Assembly (NCBI GenBank): GCA_963664835.2
Contig: CAXXUG010000013.1
Coordinates: 1-64,000, forward strand
DNA from: G963664835 sp963664835
GTDB taxonomy: Bacteria > Chloroflexota > UBA6077 > FW602-bin22 > JBCLEL01
DNA length: 64,000 nucleotides
Reading direction: 5' to 3'
Numbering within the stretch: position 1 is the stretch's first letter; each line of letters starts with the position of its first letter. The position numbers and the translations under genes were made by a program. A model generated the notes under the pieces. That model had not been told where the DNA came from, did no database searches, and was given only the letters and a program-made list of their open reading frames with translations. Below are positions 8,764 to 17,836 of the stretch, piece after piece.

Positions 8764-9828
8764 TTGGGACTGCTTTGGCCTGCCTTCCTGCTGTTACTGG
8801 CGGCGATTCCGCTGGTAGTCTTGGCGTACGTGCTGGTGCTGAGACGGAGAAGGCGGTTTGCGGTTCACTACTCCAGTCTTTCGCTTATCAGGCAGGCTAT
8901 GCCTTCCGGCATCCGGTGGCGCCGGCATCTGCCCTTCGCGCTCATTGTTCTTGCGCTCGGGCTGCTCCTGCTTGGGCTGAGCCGGCCGTTCGCAAATCTA
9001 ACCGTCGCCTCTAGCAAGACCACCGTCATGTTGGCGTTGGACGTCTCAGGGAGCATGTGCGCCAACGACATCTCCCCCAACCGGCTCGCTGTCGCTCAGG
9101 ACGCCGCTAAAGGATTCATCCAGAGCCAGGAGCCGCACACGCAGGTGGGAATCGTCGCGTTCTCCGGGATTGCCCAGCTAATCGTACCGCCTACGACCGA
9201 CAGAGAAGCCCTGACTGAGGCTGTTTCGAGCCTGAAAACCGGCCGGTGGACGGCAGTGGGAAGCGCTATCAACCGCTCGCTGGATGCGCTCGCCCAGGTC
9301 AACCCAAGCATTCCTGCTACCCGCGTGTACTCGGTCCCAATTCAAGAAAGGCAGGAGGCGTTCGCCCAAGACAATCTGCAGCCTGATGTCATTGTGCTAC
9401 TCACGGACGGCGCGAGCAACAGGGGAGTGCTCCCGTTGGTAGCCGCTCAAGCCGCGCGCGACCGCGGCGTTCGTGTATACACGATCGGCTTCGGTACGAC
9501 GAACCCGTCTATGCTGAGATGCACATCTGACCAACTGGGCACGGACAATTGGAGCAACCGCTTTGGACGGGGCGGATTCGGCAGGTTTGGACGCGTAAGG
9601 TTCCTGCAGCTGGACGAGCCCACGCTGAAGAACGTAGCCGAGATGACCGGGGCCGAGTATTACCTGGCTGAAAGCGCCGACGAACTGCTCGAAGTGTTCT
9701 CTACGATACCGGTGCAACTCAGGAACGACACCGTACGCACGGAGGTCTCGGCGATTTTCACTGCCATTGCCGGCCTGCTCACCATCGCGGGTGTCGCAGT
9801 GGGTCTGCGCTGGAACCCACTTCCATAA
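8764..9828 (+). CDS. VWA-domain membrane protein, BatA/BatB-like
   Basis: A 354-residue paralogue of the preceding protein with the same topology: two N-terminal transmembrane segments, a VWA domain (MIDAS in LDVSGSM, then VLLTDGASN) and a C-terminal helix. A glycine/arginine-rich insertion near SNRFGRGGFGRFGR is absent from the neighbour. The start is TTG at 8764, preceded by AAGGAG about nine bases away. It is the last gene of the protease-MoxR-DUF58-VWA-VWA run. The following 180 bases before the convergent gene show nothing recognisable. Confidence 0.9.
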   Translation: MGLLWPAFLLLLAAIPLVVLAYVLVLRRRRRFAVHYSSLSLIRQAMPSGIRWRRHLPFALIVLALGLLLLGLSRPFANLTVASSKTTVMLALDVSGSMCANDISPNRLAVAQDAAKGFIQSQEPHTQVGIVAFSGIAQLIVPPTTDREALTEAVSSLKTGRWTAVGSAINRSLDALAQVNPSIPATRVYSVPIQERQEAFAQDNLQPDVIVLLTDGASNRGVLPLVAAQAARDRGVRVYTIGFGTTNPSMLRCTSDQLGTDNWSNRFGRGGFGRFGRVRFLQLDEPTLKNVAEMTGAEYYLAESADELLEVFSTIPVQLRNDTVRTEVSAIFTAIAGLLTIAGVAVGLRWNPLP

Positions 9829-10008
9829 GGCCGCGGGCCGGCTCGCTCGCCAGAACCGCAACTCGCGCCCTCATCAACGAACCCGGCGACGGACATACTC
9901 ATACTCACGTCGGGTCGTCTTCGGAGAAACCCAGGCCGCCTTCCCAATGGGACACGTAGAAACCACAGGCGCGGATATTGGGAACTCAGCGTGCGCCGGC
10001 AAGGCTCA

Positions 10009-11298
10009 CTAGGTCACGCGGATTGGGTGGGGCACCGGCTGGTTGAATAGATAGCCCTTCTCGTTGAAAGGCACTTCGTCGGGTTGGGTGTTGCCGGCAG
10101 CGTCGGTGGCTCTTGTCATAATGGTCCACTCACGAGCCTCCGCATCCCATTCGAACTCAAACCTCGCCCAGGAACGGTCCGGCTGTTCGCCAGGCAGCGC
10201 CGCGTCGTTCCAGGTGCGGCCGGCGTCGTCGCTCCACTCCACCCGCGTGATTGCTCCCGCCGGCGAGTGGGCGTAGCCGTGGATGCGCGTGCGTCCGGCT
10301 GGAAGCTCCGCCGGCCAGGGTAGCGCGAGTGCGCTCCTTATGACCTGCTCCGTCGCCGGCTTGCCCTGCGCCTCGCCCTCGGGAGGGTACTTGTCGCCGA
10401 TGAGCACGTAGGAAGTGGTATTGTTGCGTGTCCACAACTTCTCGGACGAGACGACGATGCGCCCAAGCCACTTGATGTTTGCGCTGCCGACCCAGCCCGG
10501 CACCAGCGCCCGGATCGGGAAGCCGTGGTCTTTGGGAAGCGCCTCGCCATTCAGCTGGTAGGCCAGCAGCGTATCCGGGTGCATTGCCTTTTCCACCGGC
10601 AGGACGTAGCGAAAGCCCTCTTCCGGCGATTCGGAGTCGAGACCGATAAGCAGCACGCTGACCGCGTTTGCTGTGATCTCCGCCCGCGCGAGAACATCTC
10701 GCAGCGCGGCGCCCACCCATTCGCCGTTGCCCACGGCGCCCGTCATCCACTGGGTGCCGGCCGCCTTCCTGCCCTTCAAAAGATCGAACATCGCCCGGTG
10801 GTTGCCGGCGCATTCCAGGTAGGACGTCAGCGTGCGGCTGGGCAGGCCTCTTATCTCGTCGTAGGTAATCTCCATCGGCTGCCCCACCGCGTCTCCCTCC
10901 ACGGAGAGCCGCCAGTTCGAGGCGTCCAGGTCCAGGCTGAAGGAGTTGTTCCGAACGAAGAAAAGGCGATTCGGGGTGATGAGCTCTTCCATGTGTTCGA
11001 GACGGGCCTCCAGGCCCTTGTCGTCATGCCGGATGAACGGTGAGGCGTCTTTGAACCACGGCGAAGACGGGGTAGGGCTGGCGCCGGCACTTGTCGGAGC
11101 CGACGGTGGCCCTTCGAACCGCTGCTCGATGCCGATGCAGCCGGCCAGGACCGCCGCAGTGCCGCCCGTTACCAGCAGCCGGAGGAATTGGCGTCGGTCC
11201 ATCCCGCGGGCCCTCGCAAACTCCCAGAGCGAGCCGGCATCCCAGTTTGTCGCCACACCATCGGGCCCGTTACCCGTCACGCCTGGATGCGTCCCCAA
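10009..11298 (-). CDS. sulfite-oxidase-like molybdopterin oxidoreductase, Tat lipoprotein
   Basis: A 429-residue member of the sulfite oxidase / YedY-like molybdopterin family. A twin-arginine signal MDRRQFLRLL is followed by a hydrophobic stretch ending in the lipobox LAGC (Cys54), so it should be exported folded and lipid-anchored. The Mo-ligating cysteine lies in SYLECAGNHRAMF. The C-terminal Ig-like dimerisation domain ends in QPVPHPIRV. The frame starts at TTG (11298). An ATG at 11202, 33 codons in and just before the twin arginines, is an equally reasonable start. A partial decayed copy of its 3' end lies at 4425-4640. Confidence 0.88.
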   Translation of the reverse strand: MGTHPGVTGNGPDGVATNWDAGSLWEFARARGMDRRQFLRLLVTGGTAAVLAGCIGIEQRFEGPPSAPTSAGASPTPSSPWFKDASPFIRHDDKGLEARLEHMEELITPNRLFFVRNNSFSLDLDASNWRLSVEGDAVGQPMEITYDEIRGLPSRTLTSYLECAGNHRAMFDLLKGRKAAGTQWMTGAVGNGEWVGAALRDVLARAEITANAVSVLLIGLDSESPEEGFRYVLPVEKAMHPDTLLAYQLNGEALPKDHGFPIRALVPGWVGSANIKWLGRIVVSSEKLWTRNNTTSYVLIGDKYPPEGEAQGKPATEQVIRSALALPWPAELPAGRTRIHGYAHSPAGAITRVEWSDDAGRTWNDAALPGEQPDRSWARFEFEWDAEAREWTIMTRATDAAGNTQPDEVPFNEKGYLFNQPVPHPIRVT

Positions 11299-11322
11299 GT
11301 CACCTTGACTCCGGTCTTGTCA

Positions 11323-12573
11323 CTACCAGTACAGCAAGCCGGCTATCGCCCCGGTCATGCAAGTCGCCATCGTGCCGGCCAGTATCGACTTGATACCCAG
11401 CTGCGCTACCTCCACCCTGCGTTCCGGCACTATCGCGCCGATGCCGCCGATCATGATGCCCAGGCTGCCGAAGTTTGCGAAGCCGCAGATGCTGTAGGAC
11501 ATTATGATTGCGCTGCGCTCGCTCAAGGCGCCGGCCGGCAGTTGGGACATCTGGATATAGGCGACCAGCTCGTTCAGGACCACCTTGGTCCCAAGCAGTT
11601 GGCCCGCATTCGTCGCCTCGGACCAGGGCACGCCAAGCGCCCACGCGACCGGGGCCAACACCCAACCCAGGATTCTCTGCATTGTCAGAGGTTCGCCGGC
11701 CACGACCGGTAGCAGCCCCAGAATAATGTTGACCAACTCGACCAGCGCGATCAGCACGATCAACATTCCGATGATGTATGCGAACAACCGCAGGCCCTCG
11801 ATGGTGCCGCGGGTGAGTGCGTCGGCGCCGTTCTCGTACATGCGCTCGAACTCAACCTTCGAGTCGTCCTTCTCTTCGCCGGTCCGGGGCACGAGTATCA
11901 GGGCGATCACGACTGCGGCAGGCGCGCTAATGATCGACGCGGTCAACAGGTGGCCGGCCGGATCGGGGATTATGCCATCCAGCAGGGTCGCGTAGAGTGC
12001 AAAGACGGTGCCGGCGATTGTCGCCATGCCGGCGGTCATCACGACGAACAGCTCCGACCGGGTCATACGCTGCAGGTAAGGTCGCACCAGGAGAGGAGCC
12101 TCGACCATTCCTATGAAAACGTTGGCCGCGGTCGAAAAGCTGGTGGCCCCGCTGATGTTGAGCGTCTTGCTCAGGGCCCAGGCGAACCCCTTCACGATCC
12201 AGGGAAGCACGCGATAGTGGTACAGGACCGCCGAAAGCGCGCCAATGAACACCACAAGCGGAAGGGAGCGAAACGCGAAGACGAACGATGCGCCGGGAAA
12301 CGCCTCCTCGAACGGCAGCGGCGCGCCGCCTAGGTAGCCGAATACGAGTGACGTGCCGGCCTCGGTCGCCCTCACCAACGCCGCCACTGCGTTGCCGATC
12401 CAAACGAACACGATCTGGGAGCCGGGCAACTTGATCAACAGCAATGCCAGCAGGACTTGAACAGCCAGCCCTATCGCCATCGTTCGCCAGGGAAAGGCCC
12501 GCCGGTTCTCGCTGATCGCCCATGCGAGGACTATCAGCCCCACAATTCCGATAAGTCCTTGGAGAATCTCCAT
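11323..12573 (-). CDS. concentrative nucleoside transporter (NupC/CNT family)
   Basis: A 416-residue polytopic membrane protein beginning MEILQGLIGIVGLIVLAWAI. It has CNT-family features: GYLGGAPLPFEEAFPG, FIGMVEAPLLVRPYL, and a C-terminal gate region with LNELVAYIQM, SYSICGFANFGSLGI and GAIVPER. It should import nucleosides with sodium or protons. It lies just upstream of, and on the same strand as, the molybdopterin oxidoreductase, separated by 24 bases, although the two have no obvious functional link. Confidence 0.92.
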   Translation of the reverse strand: MEILQGLIGIVGLIVLAWAISENRRAFPWRTMAIGLAVQVLLALLLIKLPGSQIVFVWIGNAVAALVRATEAGTSLVFGYLGGAPLPFEEAFPGASFVFAFRSLPLVVFIGALSAVLYHYRVLPWIVKGFAWALSKTLNISGATSFSTAANVFIGMVEAPLLVRPYLQRMTRSELFVVMTAGMATIAGTVFALYATLLDGIIPDPAGHLLTASIISAPAAVVIALILVPRTGEEKDDSKVEFERMYENGADALTRGTIEGLRLFAYIIGMLIVLIALVELVNIILGLLPVVAGEPLTMQRILGWVLAPVAWALGVPWSEATNAGQLLGTKVVLNELVAYIQMSQLPAGALSERSAIIMSYSICGFANFGSLGIMIGGIGAIVPERRVEVAQLGIKSILAGTMATCMTGAIAGLLYW

Positions 12574-13016
12574 GCTTCAACACCCTCCCGGCCGTGGATC
12601 GGTCCGCCGGCGCAATGATAGCAGTTGGACGCCGGGGAACTGCCGGCCCGGGGACGCGGCATTCGGCGCTCAGAACCGGTGCGCTAGCTCACGCTAGCAA
12701 GACCTGCAATTGCCAGTTGTCTGGATGTGAGTTCGAGTCCTAATTGGCCCACGCACATACCGAGCCGGATTGCGAGCGAGTGATCACTGGTCCTGTGAAT
12801 GTCGGACATCGTTCAAGTCTCATGCAGCCGGTGCCGTGAGGCCTCAAACAAGACGACCTACGGGCCCGACCCGACTCAGGGCTCTGCTTGAAACCTACTG
12901 CTCCCTTCAAAGCCCTCAAAAGTTGGTTGTCAAAGGTGGAATGTATGCATCAAGTAGGGAAGCCTCTAACTCTCTAAACTCGCATAGGCACAGTTGAACA
13001 AGCAATTAATCGACCA
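12574..13016. other. gene-poor stretch with a tRNA-3'-end-like motif
   Basis: No convincing gene. Around 12731-12753 the sequence GAGTTCGAGTCC followed by AATTGGCCCA looks like a T-arm plus acceptor end. A GCTAGC-TCAC-GCTAGC repeat lies about 40 bases upstream. The T-stem does not pair properly and no matching 5' acceptor strand is found, so this is not a functional tRNA. It lies at the left edge of the accessory island and could be an old insertion scar. Confidence 0.25.
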
Positions 13017-14783
13017 TCACAGAGCCTGACGCCGAAACCGGTCAACCGCCCTTAACGTTTGACGAAGGTCCGGAGGTATGTCACTCTCACGCATTAGCTC
13101 CATGATCTTCGCTTTCGTCAAAGTCACGTTGTATTCTCTTTGAATTCGGCAGACCAGTTCGCTGAGAACCCTTTTGCCTGGCACTATGTGAAGTCGCAAC
13201 TGATCATCGTTCCACTTTTGATCGAAGACTTCAATCGCCTCGCGACTGATCGTACTTGTGTCTCTCCCTGTGTGGCGGAAGTACTCCACTCGCTTCGCAA
13301 TATACTGGGACTGAACTTGCGCTTTCATAGGCGCGGTAATCTCCTCAAGGAGTTCAGCAACCGGTCTGGCCGCATAAACAGGCTCATCGTTACGTCGATC
13401 CCTCTCTCTTTGGAGTCTAGCCAACGTTCTGTCCAAGGCGGCTGGGACGAGTAGGTAGTTCTCTATCTCCTTCCTTTCCAGTATCACGAGTAACGCTAAC
13501 TCGCTCTCAAGCGTCTTGAGTAATTTATCGATTTCCTCATCGGGGCGGAAGTCTCGATCAAAGACACCACCAAGAAGCACTGATTCCCCAATTGACTCCA
13601 AAACACCCAGATTAACCGCCTTGATGCGTTGTATCGAGGGGAATCCTCCCAGAGGAAACGCCGCGATTCCAACTCCGGCTCCGAGTTCGTTCAAGCCAAG
13701 GCGTCTCGCAAATCTCCTGAGGATTCTGAAATCCTCGCCCTCAACATAGAGGACTCGTCTTGTTTGCGCGATGGTGGTCATCGTCACCGTGTGTATGGAC
13801 CCCAGCGAGCCCAGTGTGGACTGGATCCCTTCAGAACCACGAACCCTTTTGGCCGAACGTTGAGTCTTGTCTATCAATAGAATGTCGTTGGTGTCGGCCT
13901 CTGCGATGATTTCACTTGAGTGAGTCGCCATCAACACATCCGGTGCAGCCGCCTTCAAAATCGACAACAGTTGTCTCTGTGGGTTGGCGTGCAAGTAGAC
14001 GTCTGGCTCATCAATTACCAACATTGAACTGGTCTGGCTCCTAGAAATGTGTGAAAGCAACTGGCACCACACATGAAAGCCAGAACCAGTCCAATAAAGC
14101 TCTCGAGTGATCCTGTCTTCAACGCAAAACATGGAGAGCCTAAAATCTTCTGCTACCTCTGGTGGGCTTATATCCATGCCAGGCCACGTAGTTTTGACCT
14201 GCTGCCGGAACGCATCAAAGCCGTCAGGATAATGGTACCAATAGTTGCGAAAATTTCGGGATGCCCGGTGAGTCGCCAAGTTTTGATCTACGGTCTCCTT
14301 TTGTACGATTTGCTCTCGGTTTTCGACAGGGCCGAGCACAGGAACAACTAACAGCGATATCGGAAACTGTCGACTAAACTTACCTTTGGTTACTGTTTCT
14401 CCCTCATACGTAATCGGATACAAGATGCAGTCGTTATCGTCCTTAGTGAACGACAATCTCAGCCTATTTCCATTTGATAATCTAAATGTAACTGTCGCTT
14501 CTACATCTTCGTAATTCGTCTGCGCATTCTCCATGGTGATGGGAAGCGAGGCTCCGGGTATTCTGTAGCCCCGGGCAAACTCTCCAGTACCGAGAAGCTC
14601 CGGGTTCCGTGCGGCCGCTCTCCTAAGTCCCAAAGATAGGACACGAAATGCCCCGATCACAGTAGACTTTCCAGAATTGTTTGGACCGACAAGAACATTA
14701 GTGCGCTCAAGTGAAATCGAGAAGTTCTGGAATGCTTTGAAATTCCTGAATTGTACGGATGTGATAGACGCGTCAGATCCCAT
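13017..14783 (-). CDS. OLD-family ATP-dependent nuclease (ATPase plus TOPRIM)
   Basis: A 588-residue protein with an SMC/OLD-type ABC ATPase domain: Walker A GPNNSGKST at residues 33-41, Walker B in MLVIDEPDVYLH and the switch histidine in ATHSSEI. The C-terminal half is TOPRIM-like, with VEGEDFRIL, GVFDRDFR and ERKEIENYLL. OLD nucleases are phage-defence proteins. Class 2 members pair with a UvrD-like helicase (Gabija), which is absent here, so this looks like a stand-alone class 1 type. ATG follows AGGAGAGG. Base composition is lower in GC than the housekeeping neighbours, consistent with acquisition. Confidence 0.85.
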   Translation of the reverse strand: MGSDASITSVQFRNFKAFQNFSISLERTNVLVGPNNSGKSTVIGAFRVLSLGLRRAAARNPELLGTGEFARGYRIPGASLPITMENAQTNYEDVEATVTFRLSNGNRLRLSFTKDDNDCILYPITYEGETVTKGKFSRQFPISLLVVPVLGPVENREQIVQKETVDQNLATHRASRNFRNYWYHYPDGFDAFRQQVKTTWPGMDISPPEVAEDFRLSMFCVEDRITRELYWTGSGFHVWCQLLSHISRSQTSSMLVIDEPDVYLHANPQRQLLSILKAAAPDVLMATHSSEIIAEADTNDILLIDKTQRSAKRVRGSEGIQSTLGSLGSIHTVTMTTIAQTRRVLYVEGEDFRILRRFARRLGLNELGAGVGIAAFPLGGFPSIQRIKAVNLGVLESIGESVLLGGVFDRDFRPDEEIDKLLKTLESELALLVILERKEIENYLLVPAALDRTLARLQRERDRRNDEPVYAARPVAELLEEITAPMKAQVQSQYIAKRVEYFRHTGRDTSTISREAIEVFDQKWNDDQLRLHIVPGKRVLSELVCRIQREYNVTLTKAKIMELMRESDIPPDLRQTLRAVDRFRRQAL

Positions 14784-15484
14784 CGATTCCTCTCCTGCCG
14801 CCGCAAACCGCCCCGGTTACATGAGAAACCCAACGAATGTTCATGGCGTTCAACGCCTCAAGACAGTTCAAGTTGACGGCTGCAATGCGGTTCGCCCTTT
14901 CGAAATTGATGTCCTGCTGGCTCCCAGCGGTCCGCTGTAGCTGGCACATTGTCGCTGGCAAGCTCGCCCGTCATAGTACAACAGACAGGTAAAGGGGGTT
15001 ACCCTCTAGCGCCGAGTATCCTGGACCTCAGTTCAGCCTGCAAACTGCGACTTCGCCCGATGAATTGCTAGTGAACCCAATGGCCAAGAGTTGTCATCAT
15101 CCGAGATTCCCTGGGTCAAGTTGATTCTAGTGAGCATGTGTCCTCTTGCAGATGGTCAGGGACTCCTTGGCTAACGAGAATTCCTGGACCGCCGTGGACT
15201 ACAACGAAACCTGCCAGCAAATGGTTTGCAATTCAGTAACTGTAGGCCCAAATAACCACGAAGACTCAACGAGGCTAACGCCTGTGTTAGGGTGGGTGCC
15301 CGCGGTGCGAGACGCGTGCGGCCGGGTTGTTGTTGGTAGGGACGGATTCCTAGCGGCGTGTAGGGCCATCGCCTGTATGACGGCCAACGCCACTTTCAGT
15401 GGAAGTTCCAATTTTGAGTAGCTCAAACCATTTGCATTTGGGGCGAGCGCCCGCTGATAAAATCGATGGGTTAGGAGTAAGAAA
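14784..15484. other. 700-base stretch without a recognisable gene
   Basis: Both strands were read. A 91-codon frame at 15146-15421 (+) and shorter ones have no recognisable motif, no good ribosome-binding site and no family resemblance. Nothing repetitive or RNA-like was evident. It separates the OLD-type gene from the SRPBCC gene. Confidence 0.4.
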
Positions 15485-15910
15485 ATGACGCGAACGATTG
15501 CGGTCGAAGAGGAGATCTCAAGGCCGGCCGCCGAAGTGTGGGAGGCGCTCACCGACTGGGAAAACGCCCATAGGTGGATGGCTGGGCTCGAAGGGATGGC
15601 GGCCGACGGGGAAACCGCCGCCGGGACGAAACTGGTATTCCTCGCGCGCGGCGCGGAACGTTCCAGCGCCATCGTCCACTGCGACCCGGGTAAATCGATC
15701 GTTCTGCGTTCGGTGCAGGGTGGAGTGACCGCCGACTACAGGTACGAAGTCCATGACATTGACGAGCGCTCGACCCGCGTCACGCTGGTAGCCGACTGTC
15801 AATTTTCAGGGCTGTGGTGGCGCATAATCTCTCCGCTCCTTCGAATCGCCATCCGACTGACCGACGGCAAGCAACTGAAGTTACTAAAGGCGACGATCGA
15901 GGGAGGATAG
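15485..15910 (+). CDS. SRPBCC-family lipid-binding/cyclase-like protein
   Basis: A 141-residue START/SRPBCC-fold protein. The opening EEEISRPAAEVWEALTDWENAHRWM is the typical first strand and helix of the family, followed by beta strands (TKLVFLARG, YRYEVHDID, TRVTLVADCQF) and a C-terminal helix. Such proteins bind hydrophobic ligands in a deep cavity, and the specific ligand cannot be predicted. ATG is preceded by TAGGAG. It stands alone between two gene-poor stretches, so its neighbours give no functional clue. Confidence 0.82.
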   Translation: MTRTIAVEEEISRPAAEVWEALTDWENAHRWMAGLEGMAADGETAAGTKLVFLARGAERSSAIVHCDPGKSIVLRSVQGGVTADYRYEVHDIDERSTRVTLVADCQFSGLWWRIISPLLRIAIRLTDGKQLKLLKATIEGG

Positions 15911-16265
15911 CGCCGGGGAAGAGACCTAAGCGGGACCCGCCGAACCCCTAGCGGTCAACGCGGGCTTTCACCAGGGGCTATACAAACTAGATCGGCCCAC
16001 TCGTTACCCGCATCACGCCGCGATTCGTTCAAGGCGTTGACATTATTCGGGATCCTCGATTCGAGATGTTTCCCGTTGAAGTAAGCACGCAAGCTCCATT
16101 GCTGTCCCACTAACCAATCATCTAGTGGCCGAGTATCGTTCGCGATCAAGTAGGTGCGACATCTGCTATACACTGCAGTTAGCTGCACGTATTTCCGAAC
16201 CACCGAGTAGTCCCCACCAGTAGTTGAACTCAGACAGCGACGAAAATAGGTAGTAAGACGGCCCT
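15911..16265. other. 355-base stretch, only a doubtful small frame
   Basis: The only candidate is an 82-codon minus-strand frame at 15955-16203 (MVRKYVQLTAVYSR at its start). It has no family resemblance that I recognise and no clear ribosome-binding site. It may be a gene fragment or chance. No repeats or hairpins stand out. Confidence 0.3.
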
Positions 16266-17252
16266 ATGCTCGAATGGCACGATTTGAACGCTCGACATCA
16301 GGCCATGGCCATTTGGTGGACGGTTATGTTGGTGTTTGCCATGGCCAAATCTTCCGAGGTCCGGAGATCAATCAGCGGCTTAATTCGATCGCTCCTGAGT
16401 CCCTCCCTGTTGTTACCCATACTCGGCCTTGTAGTCTACGTCACCTTGCTCACGGTACTTGGAGTGACCTCGGGGCAAGTTGTTGGACTTTGGAAGACGC
16501 TTCCCGTCGTTACCGCAACGTTGTGGTTGTTGACTACGGGTTTCTCGCTTCTGATGCATTTTGGCGACTTCCTTAGAACCGACAATGAGTTTAGAGTCAG
16601 AGCCATCGGGGTTCTAGTTCCGTCAACTATCTTGACTCAGGTAGCCGGCGTCGCAATTCTCGATTTCGCATTGGAGGTGGCGCTTGTACCCCTACTCGTT
16701 ATCTTCGGCTATGCTGCACACGCAAATCTCACATCTAGTCTTACTAACTTCTCCCGTGGGTTGTTGTCATTGTATGCATTTGCGTTAATAGGTTTGGTCG
16801 CTATTGCGGTACTCGTCACTCCAGAAGAATGGATAAATCTATTTCAAGCCATCCTGTTTCCCATATTCCTGACTATCGGAACGCTGCCCTACATTAAGTT
16901 CCTAACAGTTCTTGAACGAACAAGATTCATCCGTAGCGCAGAGTGTAAGACCGTAAGTTCGATCGAGTATGGCCCGGAATGGCCCTTAACAGTTGACTCG
17001 GCAAAGCTATGCTGCAATGGAACGGCGGTGTGGGTGGAGGTAAACAACAGAAAGTATGGTGTGAACGGGCTTGCAGGACCACTTCTACGAAAATGGGGCC
17101 ACACTATTCACGATTTGAACGAGATTTGGAAGGATCATCCCGAGAGACAGGAAGTGATCCGGATGTCGGGCACTGACGACGAGGAAATTTCTTGGAAAGT
17201 CAACATCGGCCGTTTGATTCAAGAAGGACTTGAACTTGGACGCCGGTCATAG
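16266..17252 (+). CDS. polytopic membrane protein with DUF2511-like C-terminal domain
   Basis: A 328-residue protein of unknown function. Residues about 10-215 form six or seven hydrophobic segments (for example LLLPILGLVVYVTLLTVLGV and ALIGLVAIAVLV). The soluble tail of about 110 residues contains EWPLTVDSAKLCC, then GTAVWVEVNNRKYGVNGLA. That pattern resembles DUF2511 (YebY-like): WP-T-V, a cysteine, and a Y-x-x-N-G-x-A motif. The family is normally a small exported domain, so fusion to a multi-pass membrane region is unusual. Its 3' end abuts a truncated NYN-gene copy on the other strand. Composition is AT-richer than the backbone. Confidence 0.65.
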   Translation: MLEWHDLNARHQAMAIWWTVMLVFAMAKSSEVRRSISGLIRSLLSPSLLLPILGLVVYVTLLTVLGVTSGQVVGLWKTLPVVTATLWLLTTGFSLLMHFGDFLRTDNEFRVRAIGVLVPSTILTQVAGVAILDFALEVALVPLLVIFGYAAHANLTSSLTNFSRGLLSLYAFALIGLVAIAVLVTPEEWINLFQAILFPIFLTIGTLPYIKFLTVLERTRFIRSAECKTVSSIEYGPEWPLTVDSAKLCCNGTAVWVEVNNRKYGVNGLAGPLLRKWGHTIHDLNEIWKDHPERQEVIRMSGTDDEEISWKVNIGRLIQEGLELGRRS

Positions 17253-17320
17253 CCGACATAGGAAGTGCCTACCAACTCGCTGCCAAGTAGATTGGAGCCG
17301 TCGACGTAGAGGTTGGCCAA
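17219..17320 (-). pseudogene. truncated 5' end of a second NYN-domain gene
   Basis: On the minus strand a TTG start at 17320 opens LANLYVDGSNLLGSEL, matching the start VTSVYIDGFNLYYRAL of the NYN gene at 21145. The frame stops at 17219, inside the 3' end of the convergent membrane-protein gene. DNA similarity continues upstream of both starts to about 17475 and 21300 and covers the NYN promoter. This is therefore a duplicated promoter plus gene start whose body has been lost, probably by recombination with the neighbouring gene. Confidence 0.65.
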
Positions 17321-17388
17321 CTCTCGTCACCGCAATAAGAGACAAGGAGCTCCACCATTTCGGTTTTTGCCCTATTACCCATAGTGAT

Positions 17389-17475
17389 GGGGGTGGTGCG
17401 AGGACAGTATCACCGCGGCTGCACGGGTTAGCGATCCTATGCGCTCGCAAACTATCCACCTAAAATCACGGAAAC
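17389..17475 (-). repeat. copy A of the NYN promoter-region repeat
   Basis: This segment aligns with 21210-21296. Shared blocks include GGGGTGGT, GCGGCTGCAC and CTCGCAAA in the same order and spacing, with scattered substitutions. The copy at 21210 holds a good leftward promoter upstream of the NYN gene. Here the corresponding elements have drifted (TACTGT in place of TATTGT, CTAACC in place of TTGACC). The remaining sequence up to 17836 shows no further gene. Confidence 0.65.
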
Positions 17476-17836
17476 GGTGCGAAGTCTGGGCAATAAGTAT
17501 GGCGAGGCTGGGACAAGCCTGCGGCACGCCCCTAACCACATGCGATGCCACGAGTTGAGCTCTCGCCTCAAGTTGAAGAGGCACTCTTTGAACGCCACCG
17601 GGCGGGTTTGGGCGTGGCAGGCAGATTGACTTTGACAACGAGGGTAATCTGGGTAATGGCGACCACAAAGGACACGATGCCTCAGAACGACGTTCCCTAG
17701 CTCAACCCGCAGACCACGCTCCAATTTTCGATTCGCTGGTAGGGTAGAATGCTCCCACGACATGAGCGAATGGATTCCCGACTTGTATCGGCACAATCGC
17801 GCGTAATCTTCGAACTGGAATGAGGAGAGGTTTGCT

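Noticed and set aside
15146..15421. 91-codon plus-strand frame in the gap after the OLD-type gene
   Set aside because: No motif, no ribosome-binding site and no family resemblance; likely chance.
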